DNA of 64,000 bases from Apium graveolens (taxonomy: Eukaryota > Streptophyta > Magnoliopsida > Apiales > Apiaceae), in assembly GCF_009905375.1 (NCBI RefSeq), contig NC_133653.1, positions 84,670,079-84,734,078 of the forward strand, read 5' to 3'. Within the stretch, counting starts at the first letter, position 1. Each line of letters opens with the position of its first letter. Below the pieces are notes generated by a model. That model was given only the letters and a program-made list of their open reading frames with translations. It was not told the origin of the DNA and made no database searches. A program made the translations under genes and the position numbers. This document shows, in pieces, positions 34,541-47,264 of the stretch.

Positions 34541-35796
34541 TAATGATTAATATACATATATTTTTTTCTAAAATTTCAATCATTCATAATTATTTTTTTA
34601 AAAATCGAAATATCAATATTGAACTAACACTAGTAAGAAGTACTGGTTAAAGTACTATTTGACTGTTAAAATAGTAAACTAAATACATTTATTTTTTTCT
34701 AAAATTTTTTTATATCACTAAAATATATAATTATTAACATCTGTAAGGTTGGATCATTTATAAATATTTTTAAAAAAATTGAAACATCGATATTGAAATA
34801 ACACTAATAAGAAGTACTGGTCAAACTACTAGTTGATTGTTAAAATAGCGAATCTAATATATTTATTTTTTTATAATTTTTTTATCATATCACTAATATA
34901 TATAGATCTTCACATCCTTATATTTGGATCATTCATAAATTGTTTTGAAAAAATCGAAACATTAATACGGGACTAAACACTATTAAGAAATACTGGTCAA
35001 ACTACTAGTTGACTGTTAAAATAGCAAACCAAATAATTTTTTTTTCATATCACTAATATATATAGATCTTCACATCCTTATGGTTACATCATTCATAAAT
35101 TGTTTTGAAAAAATCAAAACATTAATATGGGACTAAACGCTATTAAGAAATACCGGTCAAACTACTAGTTGACTATTAAAATAATAAATCAAATAAATTT
35201 ATTTTTTTCTAAATTTTTTATCATATCACTAATACATATAGATCTTCAAATCCTTATGGTTGGATCATTCATAAATTGTTTGGAATAAATCGAAACATTA
35301 ATATGAGACGAAACACTATTAAGAAATACTGGTCAAACTATTGGTTGACTGTTAAAATAGCAAACCAAATAAATTTATTTTTTAAAAAATATTTTATCAT
35401 ATCACTAATATATATAGATCTTCAAATCCTTAAGGTTGAATCATTCATAAATTATTTTGAAAAAATTATAACATCAATATGGGACTAAACACTATTAAGA
35501 AGTACTGGTCAAACTACTAGTTGACTGTTTAAATAACAAACCAAATAAATTTCTTTTTTTCTAAAAGTTTTATAATATCAGTAATATATATAGATCTTCA
35601 CATCCTTATGTTTGGATCATTCATAAATTATTTTGAAAAAATTGAAATATTAATATGGGACCAAACGCTATTAAGAAATACTGGTCAAACTACTAGTTGA
35701 CTGCTAAAATAGCAAACCAAATAAATTTATTTTTTTCTAAAATTTTCATCATATCACTAATATATATAGATATTCACATCCTTATGTTTGGATCAT
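34540..35796. repeat. 176-bp tandem repeat array (about 7 copies)
   Basis: The anchor ACTGGTCAAACTACTAGTTG recurs with small changes at 34642, 34816, 34992, 35152, 35328, 35504 and 35680. Spacing is 174, 176, 160, 176, 176 and 176 bp. Other shared blocks are ATATATAGATCTTCACATCC and GGATCATTCATAAATT. The array is AT-rich and ends abruptly at GGATCA where TGTTAGTGG begins. The period is close to a nucleosome repeat, as in many plant satellites. Confidence 0.9.
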
Positions 35797-38217
35797 GTTA
35801 GTGGCTAAATACACGCTAATAATAATTGCAAGTATACGAGTTTGCAAGTAGTATCGAATCTTTTCTAGTTCATTCCTACAGAGACTGGCTTGGTTAACTA
35901 ATTAATTGACGCACTTAAGCAATAATGTATGTTATTATTCAATGCTAGACGATAACAAATTGAGTTTGTTTATAACTAAGAATTAAACTAACAATTATAA
36001 CTAAGAAAATAAGATTGACTGAATTAATATATATGACAAACATGGGATTCTAACTTCATTAAATACTTCATTCAATAGCCTTATTGTTCTCAACCTTAGC
36101 ATGTAATGGTGATGACACTAATCAAATTACACGAAACTGGTAAACGCCAACTTTCATTGCACGAGTACCATACTACCAGACATTCACAAAAGAGATAGAA
36201 GCTGAATAGACACCAATTATATTGAGACCCTATATGCCTATAGAATTTGACAACATAACGGTTAAAGCACAAGTTATCTATCTTTATTACATAGGGCAAG
36301 TAAGATGGTTAAAATTACCTACGAATCATGCTTAAAAAATACATGAACCTATGCTAGCATGGCAAGTTCTAAATCCTTAAATTCACTTTCGCTTCATTAA
36401 GAATTAACACACTATCTTATAAGTTCGCGATGCTCATAAGACGAATACGCACAACCAATACTAGATTATCATACAATCACCACACACTAAGGTATCGAAA
36501 TAATTTAACTAAAGAAATTCATAAATAAATCTGTTAGAACCCCACGATAACGATTAGCCCATAATCGGACTCATCATCAACGTGGGTTCCGATGAAAGCA
36601 TGGTATAACAAACGTAGTCTTTATAACGAATAAATAAAACCAAGTACAAAACAAGATTAAGGTTCACAAATAAGAAAATTAGCATCCAAGTTATAACTTA
36701 AAACAAAGATTCACAAGTAAAAATAAGATCTTCTTCGTCTTCGTTGAATCGTGCTAATACGGGCTTCTTATGGATCTCCTTGATATGTCTCTAGCTTGAT
36801 ATCTTATTAAAAACGACCTAGAGTTATTTATATAGCAGCCCTAATCAGTAGAGAAGTCTTCCAATTCCAATTAGAGTAGAATCATAATTTTGCATCCCGG
36901 CATGGCGCGGCCGCGCGCTTGATCAGCGCGGGCTCGTTGGCTTTCTGCACTTCGAGCGCAGGCGCGCACTTGATCAGCGCGGGCACGCTGGGCTTCTGCC
37001 AGAACTTGACTTCTTCATTTTTCTTTTATATTTGAGCCGGCTTTCCACGAGCTTTTGATTCCAACACCACCTTGACACCAAATTAGCACCAAAATAATGC
37101 TAATTCACCTGACTACCTAGATAATGCCTGAAATGCAAAAACACTCAAAAACACGTTAAAACACTTAACAACTTGAGTACAAACGCATAAATTCAAAGCT
37201 TTACGGAGCGTAATAAAGTGTCATAAATGCAACTAAACATACCCCCAAACTTGAATCGATGCTTGTCCTCAAGCATAAACAGACTCAAAGAACAAGAAAT
37301 AAAAATGCATGAATGCAACTAAATGAATGCAACGGTCCCCATAGAATAACTAAACTAATCAACAAGCAACACCTCAGCAAATGCAGTTATTCGCATAAAG
37401 ATCAATCAAATCTCATAAATCAATCTACAACCAGAGACGTGAGTGTGTGCAACTGCTCACAGATATACTATCGTAACTAGATCGACAATCATGACTCACT
37501 ACTTATCAAAACAATCGCAAGTTTATAAATAGAATAGAAGCTAGACTCAAAATAACTTATAACACGTCAATTCTTATATCAGAATTTAACATGGATTCAC
37601 GCTTTTATTCACAACAAAACAACACAAGTATGCTTATTTGATCGTGCAATGAGTGAGGTCCACAAAAAACTTATACAATAGTACCCATGTAGCGAGCGTT
37701 AGGTTAGCGGATCCCAGATTATAAAAGCCTTAGGTTACTAGGCACAAAGTCCCCTAAGAACTTAATAACTCGAGTAATAAAGAGCTCACTCATGATTAAT
37801 TATACATAACATTTATTCTTTTTTTTTCTTTTTTTTTTCTCGAATTTCTGAATGAGTGCGTTTCGCTCAATCTCATTCAACCCTAGACTACTCATAAAAA
37901 TATGAGGCGTCTACTAGCCATTTGACACCTAGCCACAAAACTAGCAATGAAATCCAATTTTCTCCAATTTCTTTAAATATCCAAGTCTTTTATTATTAAG
38001 AGAATATCATAAATTCTAAATATAAACAAGCAATTAAACCTCGACAAACGAACAAACCATGATCATGATCTAGCACTCTAGCAACCTATAAGACTTAGTG
38101 AAATACAATTGTCTCTAGCATGCAAATTAATTCGATAAGACTCAGCATCACTAAATACGACATCACTTCACTAGCATAAATATCACCAATTAATCGGAAA
38201 AATCATCGAAGGGATTG
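35797..38217. other. Non-coding, probably Ty3/gypsy-derived sequence
   Basis: Begins TGTTAGTGGCTAAATACACG and contains phrases I associate with LTR or 3' regions of plant Ty3/gypsy elements (AATAATTGCAAGTATACGAG; CCCCAAACTTGAATCGATGC followed by TTGTCCTCAAGC). No gene is visible. It contains a GC-rich direct repeat at 36905-36998 and a pyrimidine run at about 37817-37840. Family and ends are not established. Confidence 0.4.
36905..36998. repeat. GC-rich direct repeat (2 copies, about 49-bp period)
   Basis: Two copies of a unit with CGC(G/A)CTTGATCAGCGCGGGC and CTTCTGC/CTTTCTGC, preceded by GGCGCGGCCGCGCGC, a GC-rich near-palindrome. It stands out in AT-rich surroundings. Confidence 0.75.
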
Positions 38218-38766
38218 TTGGTGAGACTACGTAGCTGTATGAACAGTTACGTGATAACTCAACACGAGAACAACACTAGAACATGACATGTTAATAATAC
38301 TACGACTACACAAGAAATCAGGATGAATGAAGACAAGGAAAATACAAAGAATCAAAAGATTAGATGAAGGCTTGAAGTCTGTTTACAGGTCACTGAAAGA
38401 AGTTTATTAATATATTTATGCCTCAGTGAAGAATAAAGGTTATAGACTTTCAGGGTTTCAGAAATGATGAAGATTCAGTGTACAAAGTGCTACCAGAAGA
38501 TTTCAGTGTATTGGCATTGATTGAAGATAGACAGTGTATAAAGCATAGAAATCTGAAGAATTCAAGACATGGTATAAACAGAGGTTAAAGAAGACAGTTG
38601 CAGTCTTGAAGTTATACTCAATGACAGGAGCTCATTTATATGTTCAAGCATCGGTGAAGAACAGTAAATGAAGTGTTCAAGATTTTAGTATCAATAAAGA
38701 CGCTATTTAAAATACCAGAAAGGATTCCAGTGAAAGTACAGTTGTTTATTGATGGTCAGTGTTAGA
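38218..38766 (+). repeat. LTR-like sequence, left of element III (probably Ty1/copia)
   Basis: Non-coding A/G-rich sequence with CCTCAGTGAAGAATAAAGG-like phrases resembling 52430-53800. Element III splits it from its continuation at 52425. Neither end is established. Confidence 0.35.
38762..38766. repeat. Target site duplication of element III, left copy (TTAGA)
   Basis: TTAGA lies directly before the LTR at 38767 and again directly after the other LTR at 52425-52429. Confidence 0.95.
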
Positions 38767-41700
38767 TGTAACACCCCCAAATCCAAGGTCGTGAATTCGG
38801 GTTGTTACGATCACTTATTAATTAAATAATTCTCTTTTCACAATATTACTCGACCTTTTATTCAGACTCACACACACACAGGTTATATGCTTGGAAACAT
38901 TATTAAATAAATCATTTCCACTTATCTACCTGACGGGGCTGGCGCACAAAAAGCCTACGGAACTCACGAGCGTTCCTTACCCGCCTAAGGACAACAGTCC
39001 TGGTCTGATCCATGCTGGTAGTCTGTTGTGATATGATATATAAAAGCAAGGGTGAGCATTAAAGCTCAGCAAGGTATATATCCCCATAATTAAGTATGTA
39101 AGGATAAATAAAACCAATAATTATACTTTGTATCTCCAAAGCGTTCTGAAAGTTTATATGCTTATCAAATTTATAAAATTCTCAAAATCAACTACAATAG
39201 TATATCCACTGAATACTTGTATTCATCTCCTTCTCAAAATCATTTTATACTCGTACTCATTTTATTTCAAAATCTCAAGATGTTACTCGAACCAAGATTC
39301 TCATATGGGTGTGATATATATTCGTCAACATCCCAATTTAAAACTCAGCCTTATCGGCAGATTTCTCAAATGGATTTGATATATAATCATCAACATCCTT
39401 ATTTAAACTCAGTCTTATCGGCAGATTTCTCAAATGGATTTGATATATATTCATCAATATCCTTATTTAAAACTCAGCCTTATCGGCTCTCTGTTGTATA
39501 TTTCACAACAGTTTTTCCAAAATGGAAGAAAGGGACTATACTGGAATAAACCACGTATCGGTGATCAGCCGAATACGAAATTTTCTCTACTAGTAGAAGG
39601 AATACAAACCTAGCCGCCTTTGGGCTCATCAAGACACTACACGGTGGTTGCCCATTGCCGTGCAAGTCCGAAAGTCAATGGTCACATAGACCATATAACC
39701 GTACAATGCGCCACTCCGCGCTTGCATAATGCGCCACTCCGCGCCTGGTCACTGCCCGATACCACTCCGTGCCGGGCAGGCCACATTCCAGTCCCAAAAC
39801 ATTTATATCTTTTGCTCAAAATCCTTTTTCGAAGGAATAGGTCGTTAAAAGTTGACCTGTAAATAAGATGTTTTATTCATTACTTTTAACTCAATTGATC
39901 TTTGGGAGTTGTCGGAGTTTTGAATTTAAAATCATTTTCAAATCCCTATCTGTAGTAGGGTGACACATATATTACTCACTTGTTCTTTATTGAACGAGGA
40001 AGCAAAACTCTTATGCTTCTAGACTAAGTTCCCTAAGGTTTTGATATGTTTCAAATGATTAATCTCTTTCAAGAGTTTTGAATAATTTAGAAAGTACCTT
40101 TGGGAAATATGTCTATTTTTAAATAAGTTTTTAGAAGTCCGAAGACATTAAATATCTAAGGTCTCATAATAATCTAAGAGGGATTTAATGAATTGATAAA
40201 ATCTTATAAATAAAACATCTCTGTATAAGGTTCAATGAATTGATAAAATCTTAAGTACAAAGTATTTCTAATTAAGGTTCAATGAATTAATAAAAAACCT
40301 TAAATACAAAATATTTCTGAATAAGGTCCAACGAATGGAGACACCTTAATCAAATAATCAAAACAGGATTTGGTATCCTATAATTGCTCTTTGAATAGTT
40401 AAATCTTTATTAAATAACGTGAAATGATTTATAAACTATTCAGTATATTTTTAAATACTTTCTTTATATTTAATAATCCCTTAAGTATCGCTTTATAAAA
40501 TAATCAATCAAGTAAGGGTGTCCCTTAAATGAATAAACCAATATTTCTCGAAGTTTAAGTCAAAATCTCAATCGTTCGCTTGATATATATATTACGCGAA
40601 CGTACTTTGTTTATCGAAATAGAAATCTTTCGCGTTCGGCTCTCTCCGGAATTAAATCGTTATTAAAATATTTCCGACTCCCATTATCCTATATTATATT
40701 TGAAATACGTTTCAATTTCTCATACTCGTGTAAAACGAAATTTGTTTTCGTAAACAATCGCATAATTCGTATGCATTGATATCATAGACAAGCATATATA
40801 TTTGAACTGTAAATCATGCCATCAATATCACAACAGTATATAAATATATAGCATGGATAGTATGAGATAGGGTTTCGAAAACTTGCCTCGAGTAATCGAA
40901 GTGGTATGGTATCTAGTGTTTGGTTGGCGATCTATAAACAAGAACCAACAGTCTAAGTTAGTACGCGATTAACGTCTCGCTTTTATTAAGCAACTTTCGC
41001 AACTACTCAAGTATAACGAATCTCCGATCGTCACATTCTCAACACTTATATTCTCACTTTATAACATGGTCGAGTTTTGAAATCGATCGTTCGCTTTAGA
41101 AAATTCATTTCGAGTTTTAAGCTCGAACGTGAGAAAACGCGCGTCAAAACTTGGTTTTTATGCGTTTCTCGCTTGCGCTCGCTTTACCAAAATATTTTTA
41201 TAAAATCGAAAAATTAATATTTTCTCAAAATTCTTTTTGGAAAGTCTTCTCTACTGTCATATCCATTTTTTATAATTTTTCCAGAATCTCGAAATTATTT
41301 TAAGTCCTTCAAAATCACCATGCAAGTGGACTTAAGTGCAGTTGGCTAATCGCAGAAATGTTTTACACTAAAACGACCATAACTCCTAAACCGTAAATCT
41401 CCTCATGATGATCTACACATGTATAGAAACTACAAAACAAGATCTATCTGGTTATGGCCAGTGGTGTTCAAATTTTAACCATTTTCATGGCCGAATGTCC
41501 TGCAGAAAACAGATAAAGTGCAAGAATGCCCAAACTCAATTTCTACTACTTGATCTTAACACAATCACTACCTATAACCATCATAAACACAAGTACTTCT
41601 CAAGATCCACCCACATACACCTTATATGCTCTATATAGTACCACATACATGGATTACAACTCAACATCTCAAGCCTTTAGCAAGAACATAATCAATACAA

Positions 41701-42806
41701 ACTCAAACAAACACAATCCTTTGGATCTTAACACTACAACAAACATAACTCTTAAATCCAACCATAAAACCTTAAAGGGTTGAAACTTATACCTTCTTGG
41801 ACACTAGAAAAGGTAGTGCTAGGATTATTGAGGCTTGGTTTGCTTAGAAAACACTTAGAAGGGCTAGCTCCTTAAGAAACAAAACCAAGAAACAAGTTAG
41901 AATTTCGGAGTTACATTTCAGCACCTCATTCAAACATTTTTATAAAATTGAAAAAAAATAATTTGAGGCTGAAATTTGGTACGAAGCTTACCCATGATAT
42001 AGAGAAGATATGGTAAAAATTTCATGATATTTGAATGAGTATATTTTGAGTTATGAATTTTTCTTTCTCCCTTGCTCAGAAAATCCGAACTGCTGGAATG
42101 AAAAATGGGAGAGCTTTAAGTGAGGGAAAAGGGGTTGTTTTCTTTTGTGGCTAAAGTGTGGGAGTGTATAATGAATATATGGGATGTATGCAGCAGATTT
42201 GACAATAATTTGGCAAAGGTATGGGTTGGTTTGATTGTGTGGTGAAGTGAGAAAAGGGAGAAGTATGGCTTGTGTACTTGTTTGTCTCCCATCACTATTC
42301 AACACTATTCTACTAACTATTCTAGTTAGCTTCTAATCATCTAGTTACACTCCTAACTACTAGTTAGGACTTGGTTATGCATGGCCAACTTGCATGGGAT
42401 TTAATTTCTCATTCGTTTATTTATCGTAAACGCAATCGTCGTTCCATTCCGATAGTTTCCACGTATAACGACTTGTTTCGTAGCGATTTCTTTTATCGCT
42501 TATAATCCTATAACCAATTCCATTCCTTCTCTTGATCATAGAAACACCTTGATATATTATTTATTTCACGTAGTATTCCCGGTTCTACGCCATTCTTTAT
42601 GGATACGAAAACACGTAGTATAATTGTGAATCTTCGAATTCCGTCGGCTTTTACATTCACTTATTTTCCTCGATAAACAAGAATATGATCTCGGATTCTC
42701 AAAATTCCACTATTCATTTTATGATGATCCCCATACGTATTACTTAATTAGCTCAAGTTACTATTCACAGAAGTTTTAAAATATTACAAAAATCAGGGTT
42801 CTTACA
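38767..42806 (-). repeat. 3' LTR of element III (4,040 bp)
   Basis: Plus-strand ends are TGTAACACCCCC and GGTTCTTACA. It contains a GC-richer islet with two AATGCGCCACTCCGCGC copies (39706 and 39728) and several repeats of a TCTCAAATGGATTTGATATA block (about 39300-39470). The short frames it contains recur unchanged in the other LTR and show no domain. Confidence 0.94.
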
Positions 42807-42850
42807 GTCTCCCCCCCTTAAAAGGATTCCGTCCCGGAATCAACTCACAA
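42807..42850 (-). other. Polypurine tract and inverted repeat of element III
   Basis: The minus strand reads AAGGGGGGGAGACTG directly before the 3' LTR, with GATTCCGGGACGGAATC just upstream, as in element I. Confidence 0.85.
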
Positions 42851-43380
42851 ATAGATGGGGGTACCTTTCTCGCAGGTGGCTCTCTAATTCCCAAGTCGAC
42901 TCCTCGACCTTGGGATGTCTCAATAAGAATCTGAATAGCTTGACACTCTTGTCCCTGAGTACTTTCTCTTTTCAACCAATGATTTTAACTGGTTGCTCAA
43001 TGTAGAATAGATCTAGTACTTACTCATGTTTCACTATATTCTTGGTATCCGCATTATACTTTCTCAACATTGGCACATGAAAAATACTATGAACCTGTTG
43101 AAGGTTTGGAGGTAAAGCCAATTCGTATGCCACGGTTCTATTTGTCACAAAATCTCAAAGGACCCATATATCGGGAACTCAACTTCCCTTTCTTTCCAAA
43201 TCTCATCAGTCCTTCCCATGGTGACACTTTCAAAAATACCTGGTCACCCACTTCATACTCTCTGTCTTTTCGTGCTAAGTCGGCATATTTACGCTGTCGG
43301 TCATCCTCTGATCAACTCAACTATGTCCCTCGTTCTTTACACCAAGTCGGGACCTAGTAACTTTCTTTCACCAACTTCAT
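42851..43380 (-). pseudogene. Element III integrase tail and chromodomain
   Basis: The end of the chromodomain is readable on the minus strand as LLRHPKVEESTWELES and HLRERYPHLF just before the polypurine tract. Upstream sequence corresponds to the chromodomain start and the integrase tail but is broken by stops and frameshifts. The product would have directed integration site choice. Confidence 0.75.
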
Positions 43381-44230
43381 CCCAGTACAAGGGTGAATGG
43401 CACCTCCGACCATACAGCGCCTCATGTGGGGGCATTTCTATACTCGCATGATAACTATGATTATAGGCAAACTCTATCAAAGATAGGTGTTCATCTCAAT
43501 AACCTTAAAAATCAATTACAAAATTTCTCAACATGTACTCCAATGTATGAATGATTCACTCACTTTGTCCATCGGTTTGGGGATGGTATGCAATACTCAC
43601 ATTCAGTTTGGTTCATAAGCATTCCTGAAAGCTTCTCAAAAAAAAATCTGGAGTTGAATCTGGGATCTCTGTTAGATACGATAGCTACAGAGACTCCATG
43701 TCTTATCACAATTTCCTTGATGTATAGCTCTACTAATCTATCCACCATGTAGGTTTTCTTGATTGGAAGAAAGTATGCTGACTTGGTCAGTCGATATATA
43801 ATTACTCATATTGCATCACGGTTAGCCTTAGCTCGGGGAAATCCTACCACATAATCCATGGCTATTTGTTCCCACTTTCACATCGGAATTCCTAAGGGTT
43901 GTAGGAGTCCCCTCGGTCGCTGATGTTCCACCTTCACTCTTTAACAGGTCAAACACTTACTGACCCAATTGGCCACGTCTCTTTTCATGTTGGGTCATCA
44001 ATAATATTCCTTTGGATCTCGGTACATCTTGGTACCTCCAGGATGAATTGAATATCTAGAATTATGTCCTTCGCGTAAAATTTCATCTTTTAATTCTCAA
44101 ACATTCGGAATCCAAATCCGGTTCGCATACCTCATAATTCCCTTCTCATCTTTCTCATATTTGACTTCTTCTCAGTCAAAGATTCTCGCTCTTCATTCGT
44201 CTTCTCTTCCTGATAATATCCCATCTTTTC
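43381..44230 (-). pseudogene. Element III integrase (catalytic Asp lost)
   Basis: The 43748-43560 frame reads VDRLVELYIKEIVIRHGV and [13 protein letters not shown]. The second catalytic aspartate (Asp in SDRDPRF of element IV) is Asn here, codon AAC at 43671-43673. The zinc-binding part (about 43930-44060) is recognisable but shifted, and stops occur between the pieces. It follows RNase H in normal order. Confidence 0.85.
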
Positions 44231-44930
44231 TAACAATTCCAGTTCTAATTTGATCTCAATTAGTCCATCAGTCCCTTTACCAGTGACTTCACCTCTATCT
44301 CCATCTCCTCGAGTTCTCTCACTAGTTCCTCCGGCGTTGTCAACATCTTGAGTCTCTCTTTACTACTAAGGGCATCGGCCACCATATTGGCCTTCCCTGG
44401 GTGATATAAAATCTCACCGACATAGTCTTTCATTAACTCTAACCATCTCCTCTGTCTCCTGTTGAGTTCTTTCTGAGTAAATATATACTTAAGGCTCTTA
44501 TGGTCAGTGTAGATCTCACAATTTTCTCTGTATGGATATTGTCTCCAATTTTTCAAAGCAAAACTATTACTGCTAATTCTAATTCATGAGTAGGGTATCT
44601 TACTTCATATTCCTTTAGCTGCCGTGAGGCATAAGCAACCATTTTCCCATGCCACATGAGCATGCATCATAATCCTTTATGTGACGCATCACTATAGATC
44701 ACAAAATCACCCTTTCCATCGGGCAATGCCAGCACGAGGGCTGATACCAAACTTCTTTTCAATTCCTGAAAACTTTCCTCACATTTTTCATTCCACATAA
44801 CCTTTTCCGTTTTGCAAGTAGGCCTAATCAAAGGTCCTGATATCTTAGCAAAATCCCGTACGAACCTCTCATAAAACTGGTTAATTCCCAAAAAGTTCCT
44901 ACTTCCGTAGGTGTGGTTATTCTTTCTCAT
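44231..44930 (-). pseudogene. Element III RNase H
   Basis: Two frames: 44930-44667 with NQFYERFVRDFAKISGPLI and VIYSDASHKGL, and 44556-44260 with [14 protein letters not shown] and [14 protein letters not shown] short stretch between them (about 44557-44666) is frame-shifted. The acidic residues of RNase H that can be seen are kept. Confidence 0.88.
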
Positions 44931-45620
44931 TGGAATACTGCCTCAACATTGGTAGGGTCAACTAACACTCCTTCACTGCTCATCAATTGTCCTAAGATCT
45001 GAACTTCATTTTGCCAGAATTTGTACCTTGAGAATTTGGCAAACAACTTTTCTCTTCTCAATGCTTCTACCACTATCCTCAGATATTCCGCATGTTCTTC
45101 TTCCGTTTTAGAATAGTCTAAAATATTATCAATAAAAAAATAATGACGCACACGTCCAAATACTTTTTAAACACTCGATTCACAAAGTTCATGAAAGCTA
45201 CTGGGGCATTCTTTAGCCCGAACGACGTCACCAAGAACTCATAATGTCCATACCTCATGCGAAATACGGTATTTGTCCCCTGTTTTAATCTTCAGTTGGT
45301 GATATCCCATTCTTAGATCGATTTTCAAAAAGTGTACCACTCCTTCAAGTTGGTCAAACGAATCGTCAATTCTAGAGAGAGGGTATCTGTTCTTAATAGT
45401 CAGCTTATTCAGTTCCCTATACTATGTGCACAATCGCATACTACCGTCCTTCTTTTTGACAAACAACATTGGTGTGCCTCATGGTGACACATTAGGTCTC
45501 ATCATTCCTTTATTCAACAGTTCTTGCAACTGTGAAGTCAATTCTTTCATTTCAACCGGGGCTAGCCTATATGGGGCTTTTTGAAACTGATGTCGTTCCT
45601 GATGCTAATTCGATAGCGAA
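44927..45620 (-). pseudogene. Element III reverse transcriptase (FIDD changed to FIDN)
   Basis: The frame 45151-44927 reads [20 protein letters not shown]. The second aspartate of the catalytic FIDD motif is Asn (codon AAT at 45125-45127). Upstream the motif KIDLRMGYH is intact (about 45300-45340), but RLC..YREL has a TAG (about 45424) and frameshifts separate the pieces. It cannot yield an active enzyme. Confidence 0.87.
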
Positions 45621-45622
45621 CT

Positions 45623-46190
45623 CTATCTCTCGGTCAGGTGATAATCCTGAAAGGTCTTTGGAAAACACATCCTCAAACTCGTGAACAACTGGTATGTCAC
45701 ATACATCGGGGCTTCTCTCTTGGTACCCGCCACGTATGCTAAATATGCTTTGCTATCTTTCCTCAATAATTTCTTCGCTTGAGCAGTATTCAAAAATTTC
45801 TGGGTCTGACGCTGACCCTTAATCACAATTTCCTTGTCGTTCGGCATTCGGATTTTAACTTTCTTTCCTTTATAATCAATCTGAGCACCATTGCTCGATA
45901 ACCAATCCATTTTTAAGACCACACCAAATTCTCTCAGCCTGAAAGGAATTAAGTCCAACTTAAAGTCCTTCCCTCCTAGTTCCCACTTGCAGATTAGATG
46001 AATCTCATTAATTGGAACAACCTCTCGATTCACTATTTTTATTCGCAATAATTCTCGCGTTGGAATCACATTAAGTTTTAACTTGGCCAAAAATCTCGTG
46101 ATATAAAATACTTAGTTGCTTCAGAATTAAACAGAATATTTGCAGTAACCAAATTGAGTAAAAGGTTACCTGCTATCACGCCCTAGCTGG
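45623..46190 (-). pseudogene. Element III protease (DSG changed to NSE)
   Basis: Minus strand 46190-46090 reads VTANILFNSEATKYFIS, where element IV has LFDSGASKSFIS. The catalytic Asp is Asn (codon at 46126-46128) and the Gly is Glu (46120-46122), both G-to-A changes in the coding sense. The downstream frame 46090-45623 carries the rest (VLKMDWLSSNG, then the linker to RT) after a stop at about 46081. Confidence 0.87.
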
Positions 46191-47264
46191 TTTGGGGCAG
46201 TTGCTAGAATAATGTCCTGGTTGGTTGCAATTAAAGCACCTCAGTAGCTCTTTTCCCACATTACATACCTCGGGATGTTTCTCCCCACATGACTTATGAT
46301 CTGGTAGGGGTGACCGAAACTGGTTATGAAACGTAGTCCTATATTAACCACCTCCCTGGGTGATACTCTTGCTTACCGGTTCGCTAAAGCTATTTCCGCC
46401 AGCTACGGTAGTGGCGAACCTGGTACCCACTACGGGTTGGGACACCACTCCCCTCTCAGTCCTAATCGGAAACTTCTGTTTATCGCTCTGCCGCCTTGGC
46501 TTCCGAACTCCTCTTCTTGCTCTCTTCCTCTTTTTGACTTTGCTCACTCTCTGCCTCTACAATCGAGGCCTTTTTGCACATAGTCTGTTATCTCAAGTAA
46601 TGACACTCGATCCTGAATCCATTGTTTCAGCCCTTACTGAAATCTCCTTGCCTTTTTCTCTTTCGTGTTCACAAACTCCGGCACGAATCTCAACAGTTCA
46701 ATAAATTTGGCTTTGTACACAGCCACTGACATCTTATCTTACTTAATCTCTAGAAACTTCAACTCCATCTGAGCCTCCATAAACCTGGGAAATACTTTTC
46801 CCCATGTGATAATCACATCAGTCTCCAGGGTTCCTTTAGGTTCCCACTAATAATTTGCTTCTCCTTTCAACATATAATTGGTGAACACGGTCTTTTGTGT
46901 CTCTTCTATAGGCACTATCTCAAAGCTCTTTTCCATTTCTTTCAGCCAAGCTCTGGCCTTAACAGATTAGCAGTCCCTTGAAATTTCTGGGGGTTTTAAC
47001 AACCTAAAGGCCTTAAAGACATTAGTAACTGGAACATGATCAACCTGGGTTGAGGGTGACAATTTAAATTATCTCGAAGAAGATTCATAATTTGGTCCAT
47101 GGGGTTTCCGCTCTGGCCTTCCCCCTCGTTAGTATCCATAGTTTCTTCTTCATTGTAATCCTCTAAGTCGAATTCATTATATTCGACTTCCTCGTGTTCT
47201 TGGTTATTTTGGTTTACCAATTCAGCAGGGTTTGCTCTAGTTTCCCAGTATGTCGGGGTGGCAT
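46191..47264 (-). pseudogene. Element III gag
   Basis: An ATG at 47264 (MPPRHTG) matches the MPP start of chromovirus gag. The acidic N-terminal segment (NNQEHEEVEYNEFDLEDYN) is in another frame, so gag is broken within 50 bases of its start. The gag domain follows at 46700-47000 in pieces. The zinc knuckle CFNCNQPGHYSSNC is at about 46200-46240. Plus-strand frames at 46326-46704 are antisense shadows. Confidence 0.82.

Noticed and set aside
38760..38766. TGTTAGA as the first bases of the element V LTR, with element III inserted two bases in
   Set aside because: TGTTAG does mirror the LTR end CTAACA, but similar LTR-like sequence extends to the left, so the start could equally lie elsewhere; left open.
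39128..39862. Several frames of 60-110 codons repeated at 48746-49480
   Set aside because: Part of the two identical LTRs of element III; no domain and overlapping on both strands.
46326..46704. Plus-strand frames of 85 and 114 codons
   Set aside because: Antisense to the gag and zinc-knuckle region of element III; shadows of the real but broken gene.
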